A DNA stretch of 64,000 nucleotides, from NCBI GenBank assembly GCA_964036195.1, contig OZ038450.1:14448701-14512700 (forward strand), given 5' to 3'. Positions 12,101 through 24,100 of this stretch are shown here, in pieces. The stretch is from Sphaerolaimus hirsutus. Taxonomy: Eukaryota > Nematoda > Chromadorea > Monhysterida > Sphaerolaimidae. A program made the translations under genes and the position numbers. A model generated the notes under the pieces. That model saw only the letters and a program-made list of their open reading frames with translations, did no database searches and was not told the origin of the DNA. Position 1 is the first letter of the stretch; each line of letters opens with the position of its first letter.

Positions 12101-15100
12101 CTATCCACACTCTTCACGCTGCCCGCCAGGCTGGCCGTGGACTTTCTCCTCATTTTGCCCAACAGCTTGGCGCCAATCCCCCTTGCGCCATTTCCGTGGC
12201 GCAATTTGGCGCCAGCGCCGGGTGAATTGTGCGCCGAGATGGACATGGAGCTCAGGCAGGGATTCTTGGCATAGTGTCCGAAGTGGGCGGCAGGCGCGTT
12301 GATGCCCGATTCGGCGGGCACGTCGCTGCTGCTGTTGTAGGGCACAGGGCAACGTGGTTTGTTCCGCGGCGCGGAGCGGGATCGACTCATTTTGGAACGC
12401 TTGTTTCTTTGTTAGTTGCTTGAAAATGGAATATTTCGCCGTACTGTGGGACCATGTAAATACAGCACTGAAAAGGAGTATGAGATTAGGTAATTTATAA
12501 ATATTTAGTAATTGTGAAACGAAGTAGGAAAATTGAGACTGACGATAAAATAGAATGCCAGTGCCATGCATCTGCGCAAATAATGAAATAAATGGCTCGA
12601 CAAACAAATGATCAAATAACAATTCAATGGAACGGAAATAATATCTATGAAAAATCCGTTTTATGACTGACAACAAGCTATTGAAACAAACAGACGCTTT
12701 CCGATTACGCAATAAAAACAACAGTCACATAAAACTGAGGAATAACGCTATAAAGGAAAACACAAGTGACGCCATCAAAGTGCTGAGCGACATCAAAGCA
12801 CCATAATCATAAAATGATGAGTGCTTCTTCAATTTCAAAAGCAGACCAAACACGATGTACATCATGTACTTGAAGCACATCAGATAAATATACCACTCTT
12901 ATAACTGGTGCTAAACGCGCTAACACCATTCCGTAGCGAGGGCGCGCGCGATTTTTGCGAAATCTTCAGGGATTTGTATCCGATGGCCAGGCGATAAGAA
13001 CTACATCGCCGGAAAATGAAAAATGAGGCAGCTTTTATCGGCCAATAGTAATTTATCCTACGTACGGGAAAGGTGTGGCCATCCGTCAAAAGCGCCCATG
13101 CATTTTTATGCCGCGCAGCGCGCGGAGCAATGCGCAGCGGCCCTAGAATGTCATGTAGACATCATTTCGGAGTGTTTGAGTCGACGCTGGAATGCGAGTT
13201 TTTCACGCCGCTCCCCCCCCCCCCCCCCGACGGATGTTGGACCTTATCTCGTTTGCAATGAGTCCGCGTCACTTTTCATGATGGCCACTTTTCATGAAGT
13301 GTTAAAGTGCCACTTTTCATGCCACAACGGCGACAGTTTATATACCCAAGTTAAGTTCTCTCATGCCAGGTAAATGCGCCACTTTATATGCCTACACACA
13401 TTATGCTCTCTCATGCCAGGTAAATACGCCACTTTCAATACTCCTATTAAGTTCTCTCATGCCAGGTAAATACGCCACTTTCAATACTCCTATTAAGTTC
13501 TCTCATGCCAGTAATTGGTGCGACACAACAACACATAACATTCAATGATGTGCCACGGGTGTTGCGTTATTGTGATGACTAAATATAATGATAATTACCG
13601 CGTGGCATGCGGTGAACTTTGTTGGGGTATTATCGTTCTGTGCGGCAATCAAAAAAGAGAACTTCAAACCAAATGGAAAGTGCCGCACCTGCTAGCTAAT
13701 CTTTGGTGCTCTTAAAAAATGCTCGCGATGGGAACAAAGGCGGTCTATCAAAGCATGCACAAATGCAAAACAGATGGTGAGCAAAACTTAGGAAAAATAT
13801 TGGCATCATCCAAATTTTCACTCAGTTCCATAGTTGGAAATCATGACAGCACCTTTCGGGTCAATTCATGATCATTTATCAGGACTGTCAACAAAAAATG
13901 GTGAAACTATCTTTTTTGTTCAAAGTCAAGTGCACCGTGAACATTATTTCAAGCTTGTATTCAGCCAGCATAAATCCGGAAGTGATTATTATCATGGTTG
14001 TTTCATTTCCAGGATTGCACTTCCATTCAAACCTTCCATTTTTACCCCATTAGAATTATGAAAAAAGTAAGATACAGTTTTGTCCACAACACATTGTTTT
14101 GACAATTGACTTTATTCATCACAGTAACATTCTGTGCAAAAAGCAAGTATACAGCTAAATTTTACATTTGCAACAAGGTATATGAATGTTTTCTTTCAGC
14201 AAATAGTATTTTGATTTTTTCCATTTTTCACCCATAATATTACAAACAAATGAATAATAGAAAAATTCAACCATATTAAAAAAGCCACCCCCTATCCTAG
14301 CTTTCACCCTTCCCAATATTCAAAACAGAACACATGCCATTTGCATGTGGCTTTTGTTACATAGACGTAGAGTTCAGTCACCTGTGAAAGCTGGAACATA
14401 ATATAAACTTATCAAGTTAGCATGAATTTGATATGTTTACTTCTGAAGTTGGAATATTTACTTGTCAAGTGAGCGCAAATATTTGGATGTGACCTACTTG
14501 TCAAGTGAGCGGAATTACTTGTGAAGTATCATATTTTTAGTTGTGAACTGTCATGTTTTCCCTACTTGTCAACTGTCAAGTTTGTGAAGTGAGCATGGCC
14601 CGTATGGAGTCATCACAATGTAATTAATCACATCGCAGCTTTAAACTATCCCATTATCCCCCAGTATCGAAAGTGTCACACTAGCGCAGTATCAAAAATG
14701 TTGCACTAGCACAGTATCAAAAGTGTTGCACTAGCACAGTATCAAAAGTGTTGCACTAGCACAGTATCAAAAGTGTTGCACTAGCGCAGTATCAAAAATG
14801 TTGCACTAGCACAGTATCAAAAGTGTTGCACTAGCACAGTATCAAAAGTGTCGCATTCATGCGGTATCAGAAGTGTCGCGTTTGAGCAGCATGAGGGAAA
14901 AAAATCCTAGTATATAAACAGTCGCTCTTTTGTCACTTTTTGTCATGAAAAGTGGCGTTTGTTACAGTATATAAAGTGGCCAGTATCAGAAGTGTCCTGG
15001 CCTCGTTTGCAATGATGTTTGCTGGCGCCCCCGGAGCCAGACAGTAGGCTCTCTAAACCTACTGAAAGCCTGTGGCGGCTGTGTGCGAGTACGCGGATGA

Positions 15101-18100
15101 AAAGTACGCGCTTTTTGCTTTGCAGAAGGCTTTTATGCGCGCTGGAATGATGGCATGGCGGCGTTACTGTAAATAAAATGCATAAAATGTCACAATAAGG
15201 CTCAATCAGAGACGGGCGGCGTCGCGGAGCTGTGAGCCAGTGATATTTACTATGGATGGAAGTCAACAAGTCGAAATTGATAAAAGTTTTTTTTCGACAT
15301 CGTTAAAAATCATTCGCATATTACCACAATATCAAATTATAATGAATAAAAGTCATTCATTACCGATTTTTCGGTGAAAAATAAAAAAACAGGAGCCTAC
15401 TATTTAGTACAATTCTGTTGAGGTGAATTGCCTAAATTTGCCAACAAATTTCGACAAATTTTCCCGAAATTCATTCGGCAATATTCATTCATTATCTTCA
15501 GGGCATCTCCTATCCTTAAGTGACACTGACAAATAGTCAATTGTCACGGTAACGACTGCGCAAATGAGCGTGCATATTTTACAAAAAAGGAAAACAGTTC
15601 GATGGTTCGAAAAACGCTTCGAAAGTGTGAAAAAGATCAATTCATCGATACTGCCGCGAGTGGCCAAAACGAAAATTATCGGTCGCCGGTGCAAAAACTG
15701 CATCGATACGGCGTCAGTAGCGGTTGCCCGGAGCGCCAAGGTCATGAAGCCCGATGGAATTTTGCGTTCTTCAACATACTGGTGCATATAACATCCTGTG
15801 GCGGAATCGCACAAAGGGAGCTCGGTTATAGGTAAACAGAATTGGAAATGGTAAATGTCCTTAACGAGGAAATGGTAAATGTGTTCACATTTGTAAATGA
15901 AGCTGGTGGCGCGCCTAATCATTAAAATCGTTACCTTTCTCGGCAGTTAGCCCTTTTATGTAAATCAGATTGCTAAGTCACAGCGCACTTAAATTCCAAA
16001 AATACACAAGAGATTATACCAAAATGGCATGTTATCCGCACACCGGGCAGTTTATTGGCGGCGCTCATGAACAACAGCGGGTCGGCCGTAAAACTTTTCA
16101 GCCAGCTATGGCGAAAATAATGAACGCAGTCCAGCTACATAAGTCTGGCTGGATTACGACGAAACATTGAACGGGCGATAACATCACAGAAGGCGCAAAC
16201 AAGTAGCGGCTACAATTGCTTACTGGTCTTTTTGCATGGCACAGCGCCCAGTGTACACTGTACAGAGCAAGTTGGCCATGCGCAATTCATTTTTACGCTC
16301 GGTCTGGCGCCTTATGTTCCGATTGAATCTAACCTCAGGGGTTCACAATGGGGGGTCTGTGTCCCATACCCAGTAAATATCTTTCTCGTAGCATGATTTT
16401 TTTGCCATTTACTATACCCTAAGCTAGAACACATATGTGTCTAGGTTTTTGCGTGTGTTCACTTTCCTTAGCTACTTATATGCGCAATTAATTATTTTCC
16501 AAGCTTAATTATGTTATTTACTTACTCCTAATTATCTCATGCTTATTAACTCATGCCTGTGTTCCGCTGCTTTTCCCACCGTTCAACACGTTTCACACTT
16601 CCACACCTTAAACACGCTCACTACCCAGCAGGGTTCACATATCGAACGCATGCACAGCACTGCATTTTCATGATACCAGTAACCACACAAAGGCTGGGCA
16701 AATTGTGAAGCATGGAACGCCACTGGTAGCTGGGGGCACTCCCAGCCCCTTTAAAAACCATGTAAAATGTCAAATGACATGCAAAGTGTCAAAAATCATG
16801 GAAACCGCCCTGCAAAATGGGAACTCGGTTGCCACTTTGCAGGGCATTCTCCATGACTTTTGACACTTTGCATGACGTTTGACATTTTACAGGGCTTTTT
16901 ACAGGGTCTGGGAGTGGCACCTGGTGGGGGACATTAAACATTAAACGGGTTTGCACGTGGCCGCCGAGCGGCGTGACTGCAGTCAAGCTTATAAAAAAGC
17001 GTGCTGTCTGTGAAGAGTGATTCACGTACGAAACAAGTGATTTTCAGCGCTTATTTTCAGCGGGTGTTTCTGTTTGGAATGCAGCAGAGCCTTGGTAAAA
17101 AATAGTGAAATGTCACTATTGCGCGTCCTAAATAGACAAGTAGCAACAAGTATAGAGATAATAACGCGACCCGATCCAAACCCGACAATCCGTGAAACGG
17201 CTTTCTAGTGCAACATCTTACCGCAATCTAACGTTCCGACACCGACCTGACCCGGCACCTGATGCAAATCAGTTCGGTCTACCGGAAACAGATTCGAAAG
17301 GTCACTGTAAAAATCGGGGGGGGGGGGAATAAAATGTATATAAATATACATGTATCAGTAACTGCGGCGCGCCTGTCACAAGCGATTTGTCATGACACTG
17401 TTTTCTCCATTGACTGCACAAAAATGCTGCAAATTATCAGGGCCGACGGCGTGAAAACGATCGCGCCCGTCTGAATGTTTCAGCGGGAAACGGCGCACGG
17501 GCAGTTGTGATTCTAACAGTTTGCCAAAATGCACTGAGCAGATTTTATAAATAAATAGGTAATTTACAGCAATGTAAAATTTAATATAAAGTTCCATGTT
17601 TACAAGGGCTGTGGTGCAATACATTGCTTATTGTCCCACTTTACGGTTGGGCATGAGTTATGGGGTGTGATAGTAGTTTAGGTAAATTTAACCATAGAAA
17701 TAAACCAATAAAACCATTAAATCTGAAAGAAGCAAGAAGGCTGTGCAGCGCTAAATATTCAAGCTTAATATTTATGTTCCATCGCCACATTGTGATTTTT
17801 AGTTGGATCTACTCAACTAGACATGAAGCGAAACAAAAAACAACTGGGCCCAATTCCGGATGTCGACAAGTGATAAGAAATATGGTAAGTGAAAAATCCT
17901 GTTTTAAGTGGTAAGGCAAGTGACAAACTTGACACTTACTTGACACTATTTGGTGACTTATCTACGTACGGATTCGGCACCAGGCCATCGTGGGAGTAGA
18001 AAAAAATGTGTACGCCGTACAGAATGCGCTATGATTGATCAAGTGATTTCACATATTCGCGTGGAGAAGAGCTTTTTGGATAATAGAGCATGATATAAAG

Positions 18101-21100
18101 ATGAAACACAAAATAAAGCAAAATATAGGTAAAAATAATAGAATACCTTGCTAAAATGGCTGGCTGTAACAAAGAAAAACGAAGAAATTGATATGGAAGA
18201 ACGCTTGAAATTGGTCATTTGAAGAACGAGTTTCTCGATGGGCGTGACCTAATCGTGTCATTTTATGATGCCTCCAGTCCAGAAATTGACACGAGTCATA
18301 AACCATGCCCCCGGGCCACTATATACACACACATGGTGGTCTCATGACGTAATAATGATAGTGACATGACATGTGTTCTGCATGAAAATCGCCATTAAAA
18401 TGCATGTAATGCGATACTTACTCTGAGTGATGTATGGGTCATCGGAACAAGTTGTCATAAAAGTGGATAACCATTGTATACAAGTGTGGAAGGTTTGAAC
18501 ATCGCTATAATGGCCAACCCCCTAACTTTATCGAGATGTAAATGCCCATAAAAACGTCCGTGGTCAAAGTATCAACGAAAATCATAGTGTTACGGGGAGT
18601 TGGCGCATTTATGCGCCTAAAACTGACATTTCACTCCACGAAGGCACATTCACTGTCTCAGAACTTTATCAAAACACACACAACATTCCCCCCAAAAATC
18701 CAACCAACCAAAGGGCCACATTTCCGTTCCATTCCCAGGGTCCCTCTGACCACAACTACTTCCTCTATACTGTTTCACGCCGTTGCACTTTTGCACCCAT
18801 CTGCCCTTGGCGTTGGCCCTGCTCGGCCTCAGCAAGGACTGCATGCTGTCCGTCCACCAGCGGCGGAACGGCGACTTTGTGTCTTTTAATTGGCATTTTA
18901 ATTGGTCGCTAATTAATTGCGGCGTGGGAGATGGAGAGGGGGAAATAGGTCGGCGTCGAGTTATAGTTGGAGTGTAATACTGCTGGCGGTACTGGTCGCG
19001 GTGATTTTGCTGATAGTAATTTCGACTGTAATTGCAGGTGGACATTGTGTCGAACTGCGGCTGGTGACGATTGGCATGCTGTCTGTATACCAGCGGCGTT
19101 TGGACAGAACTGTGCCGATTTTGCTGCTGGTTGTTGTAATGCGAACGGGACATGAGCGTTCCCTGGCGCGATGCTGTCAATGTGTACTGATCGTAGTCGT
19201 AGTTAGGCCAGCCGGTGCTGTCCGACAGCATCAGCGATTCGTGCAGCGCCATCGGGTTGAACGTTTTTGTTCCAAAGAATGTCCGGTTAGAGTTACATTT
19301 AAAATTCAATAAATGCAATGTAAATAGTTGAGGATAATGATGAAATTGGATTGGGAACGTAGGTAATGGGATTCAGCTTCGAATGTGTGCTCAAATTTGT
19401 GGTGAAAGTTGAGCAAACAGAATCAAAGTGGGAACGCCGATTAGCCACACAATAAATATACAATTTCAGCGGAGCAGATTTCACAAAATGGCCAGCCATG
19501 AAATGCAAGGCGAAATTTCAGGCATTTTGCAAACAAAGCCATGTGTGCCTATAAAAGCACAACTGTGTACTTACCCAGAACAAACAAATTTCAGAGTTAA
19601 AGTGGCGATTGGAATCGTATTTATTTATGTAATGCAACCGCATATTACTTGTGAAAGTGAAAGAGGAACAGAATCTCTGGGACCAGGTTTTAGTCACCCC
19701 ACAGATATTTTAGAACAGCTCGACCAAATTTTTCCTCCAATAAAATTATTGAATAATTTAAATTATATGCGGCCAATTCTACGAATCGGGCTACCAAAAA
19801 CGACGTATATCGGGTCAATTAACTCTCCCGCCCAGTAACATTGATAGAATGAAACTACTTCAACATTCTCAACTGAATTAATGCAGCGTGCTCAAAATTT
19901 TTTATCATCATCAAACACTTCATGTCTAGTGCATCTAAAATACGCACAGAAATGAAACATGGCCAAAACCAACAGTGACACAAATATTCCGGCACAAAGC
20001 GCATTTCACGCGGCACCTTCCCAGTCGTTAACAGGGGATAAAGCGCGTATAAACGACGCTAATCTAAATGTGACAATACAAACACGCTAAAAGCGGACAT
20101 AAAAGCACAACTTATGGTTTGTGACCCAAGCGAAACGCTTGGACGAGTTCCCATGAATACCGCTGAAAACCGGGCATAGCAATTTTTATTGTAGTCGACA
20201 AGAGAACCAATAAAACGCGCAAAGCATTGCTCTGCTGGCAGCGCGCTTATATTCAATTTGTTGTGTCCGGGCTGGGGAACGGTACGGACCGCAGCTACAC
20301 GGTACGGTACCGGTAAGTCAGATAAGGTGACGGTACATTTTCACCATTTACCGGTAATTATCATTGATGTATTTGGGTCCGGTCCGGTAAATTTTCAGCA
20401 TTCACCGGTAAGTACCGAATCGGTACGGTTACGTTTCCACACCGTAAATACGTGTGATGGATGATAAACGGCGCAGACACAGCACGTTTGCCCAATCAAA
20501 GTGGTCATGCAGCGGCAATGGCTTGGCTCGGCGCACATAGATTTGACAAATAAAATGCAAAACTGTGTTCATTCAGCTCAAAGCCCAGCTTACTTCAAAT
20601 ATTATAAAAGCGTTAGCTTAACTGCCCCGGCAGCGGAACACTTCATGAAATACGGAAACTAAATTTGATGCGACCATGCATGTGAGCAACGGCTAGAGAA
20701 AATATGCAAATATTTAGATACCAGTTGAACTTGCATTGAAAATAGGGTGGTCCGGTCTGAATGTGTGCATGTTTACTACTCGAAATAAAGCACCGGATTC
20801 TATTCCGCAGCCTGTCAAGTCTCAGGCATCGAAAAAAGTGATAAACTAAATCTGAAACAAAAATCCGAGGAACATCGTCGGTTTACACTTTTCTGCACTC
20901 ACATCTTTCCTAAATTCTTGACACCGATCATTTCACTTGACATGGCGCGGGTTTGCACCCCGGTCAGCATTTTATTAGCGAATAATACGCGGAATAAAGC
21001 GACATGAGCCATAAATCAGCTTTTGCCGACATTGAGCCGAGCTCAGAGATCCCACTACTACACTATAAACGTAAAGCTCAATGCTTGTACTCGCTTGTTA

Positions 21101-24100
21101 TTTCGATGTAATGGGTGGCAATTTTCATCATTTTATTACACCTCGCACAACACGTGCTTATTACGGATTTTCATGATATAGACAAGACAACAGGGCAGTG
21201 TCATTAGGTTGATGTGACCCGTTTTTGTATTGAGTACGTGTATAAATGCGAAAATATAAGTAAGAGCAGAAGGAGCTTCGAGGAAAGCTTTTCGCCCGCG
21301 AACTGAAAAATCCGTCGTCCGCGCGAAATTCAATTTTCGGCCGAACTTCGTCGCTGCGCGGGTACAGTACGGCTCAAAAAGGTTGACACTATGTTACCTC
21401 AATTTACATCCCACTATAGGCCATCATTTTGGCGCACACTGTACAAAACCACTCAAACCCAGCCGAAGGCCATCAAATTCGGATAAAAAAGCAGGTACTC
21501 CACCCAGTGTGGCGGCTGTGTAGCATAGCAATGCTTTTTCAAGTGGTGCCGCGCAGTGCTCCACACTCGCAATGAGCATTAGCTTGAGGTATACATAAGT
21601 ATCCACATTGTTATGTATGTATTGGTCCGCATGCTTCAGACTTTCAAAGCGAATGCTACCATATTTTGATTAAAAAGGTCACCATATTATGCATAAATTT
21701 TACTGATAGTGAAAGCAATCGAATGTGATGGGAACGACTGCATTTTTGTTCCATATTCAGATAGTATATGGTAATCACTGAAAGTGCGCGGTCACTAAAC
21801 TAGAAATGTAAGTATATGAACGAACAGATCTGAAATTCAATTTTTTTTTTTCGGGCAACCCGATTTATTGTACAAAAATGATACTTTGTCCGATTAGACG
21901 TGGTCCTAGGAACACTCCCGAACCCTGTAAAGTGTAAAAGACCCCGTAAATGTCATGTATCATGTAAAAGTGTCAAATGTCAAGTGAAAAACCCTGTAAA
22001 GTGTCATGTGTATCCAAATTTTATTTTATCATAGCCAAATCTTACGTTATTGTATCCAAATATTACTTGTTGACATAAGATTTGGATACAAAACATAAGA
22101 TTTGGAATAGAATAAGAGAATAGAATAAGAGTTGGATACACATGACACTTTACAGGGTCTTTTACCTGACATTTGCCACTTTACAGGGTCTTTTACACGA
22201 CACATGACATTTTACAGAGTCTTTTACATGACACTTGACATTTTACAGGGTCGTTTACACTTTGCAGGGCAGACCCCAGGTAGATTGGCAGTCACGCTTT
22301 TTATCAGGATTTTGGCAGCATAAGTTCAGAATGCAAAACTGCGGGTTGCCCGAACAAACGCGTCGGGTCAATTCAATTTCGTCTCGGGTATCAAAGTGGT
22401 GCGTCGTGTTTGTGAAGCACTTTGTTGTCTCCAAGCCGGGTGGAGTGGCTAATAGAATGTTGGAACAAGTGCATAGGTGAAGCTTATGTGCTGCACAGCG
22501 GTAAGGATGTAAGCTGTTGAGTTGAAAAGAAAACTTGGCTTACGCAAGTTTTTTTCTCACTGTGCAAATAATCGCTCGGTTGTTATAAATTTATTTGTAT
22601 TTCGTTTTCGCTACTCTGTATCAAGAAGACATATAGGTATTCATTTGCGGTGCGTAATTCAATACGTCATTTTCCAATTAGAAAGCTGGCACCAATAATC
22701 GGATATTCATCCACGATTTATTAGCCGACATTTGTTCACACAAAGAACATCATAAAACGGTAAATTGAATATTAGCAAAAAAGCTACAAACTGCTAAATG
22801 GCCATCCCCCAACAAAACGCCATATGCCATTTACAAGCAGGAAATATAAAAACTACACATTATAGTAATAATACATAAATAAATACATGAAATCCACTTG
22901 GCAATGTATGCTCATAAAAAGAAATCTGCTCCACAGTAAAATGTGATTGATGAGACCCATAAGAAGTATTTCTGCCATGCATATTTTAAAAATGATGCTT
23001 CATCAGTAATGAAATAATGCAACCATTCTGGTTTAGAAAATGAATAATCAACCAAATCGAATAATTTTTGAACTGGCTCTAACAAAAGAAAACCTTCCAG
23101 GTTCCACGCATCGCAAACCTGCACCTCGCCCATTACAATCAGCTGGTCACTAAACTACAAATACTATACAAGAACATGCGTGCAGCACGCAATCAAGCAT
23201 AAAGCTATATCCTAGCCGCAACTCAACTCAAGTGCAAAGTTCCCAACTTAGCGCACTTAGCGAAGCTACAACAAAGCGAAAGTTTACTCGCGAAGCTCAG
23301 CGATGAGCAATGTAGGCACACGAAATGTCCCAAGTGACCAGAAGGCATTCACGCAATTTGACCGCGGCTGTCCCCAATGTGCCAACAGTCATAAAGTGGA
23401 CTGTCCAATGTCCATTCAACTATTATGCGTGCCTATTTTATACCCATCTGAGACAGTCGCAGCCCATATTGTGAGTTCTAAGTGGGCTGTACGCTTCAGG
23501 GTGCCTATCTTCACTTGTGCAGTCAAGTCACTGGCTTTCATTTAGTACGTAAATACATGCATACATTTTACTTGAGGTTCAGGTATGCAGAAGTTGGAAA
23601 TGAAATGGAATGGCGCCACAAAAGTATGTCTTGACTTTGTTTTGATGTTTTTGATGAAGTACGACGCAATTAAGACTTATCCTGGAATATCCTCCAACTT
23701 GGAACACAGATCCTTCAGGTAAATATTTAAGCTATGCAAAGTCAAGAAAACAAGGCCAGTCTCAAATAGCATAGCGCACTCGCACAGCAAGTGCACAACG
23801 CGCAACACTGCATGAACATGGGAAATGCTTTCGCAACAAACCGACAACTAATTAGCTGCACTTTGACTACTTCACTCACAGCCTTGAACTATACTCAAAT
23901 TCCCCCGAGAACGAGTAAAAAGTCTCGTAGGCAGAAAGAAACCAGCACCGGTATGAAAAGCAGGTATACCCACGGCTCAGGGGAACTTATATACTGCACA
24001 TCAATGAGTGCATTTGGAACACAATTGTTATAAAGTAGGAGCACCTATCTGCCTCACAAACCTATACATGCATTCAAAAATTAAAGCTTTATCTTGGTTG

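Larger units (their letters stand above)
12400..18750 (-). other. intron, about 6.3 kb, rich in tandem and inverted repeats
   Basis: Contains tandem repeats (13.35-13.52 and 14.65-14.88 kb), a hairpin element (16.7 kb) and a GGCCAATTCCGG element (17.84 kb), listed separately. CTCGTTTGCAATGA occurs at 13248 and again at 15003 in the same orientation and may mark the edges of one composite repeat. The rest is AT-rich without a coding segment I can support; open frames near 15.5-15.9 kb occur on both strands and have no domain signal. Confidence 0.5.

Noticed and set aside
12101-12721. 206-codon minus-strand frame over the 12.4 kb exon
   Set aside because: Its N-terminal half lies in AT-rich intron-like DNA and its C-terminal half is the shifted frame of the MSRSRSAP exon.
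14655-14885. Regular repeats that might suggest a CRISPR array
   Set aside because: The 25-bp units are contiguous without unique spacers and the setting is an animal intron.
15485-15922. 145-codon minus-strand frame with hydrophobic stretches
   Set aside because: The opposite strand is open too, there is no codon bias, no family resemblance and no splice or promoter context.
18917-19312. 131-codon plus-strand frame over the 19 kb exon
   Set aside because: It is the antisense shadow of the Gln/Tyr-rich minus-strand exon; Val/Leu-rich content is the expected complement of such codons.
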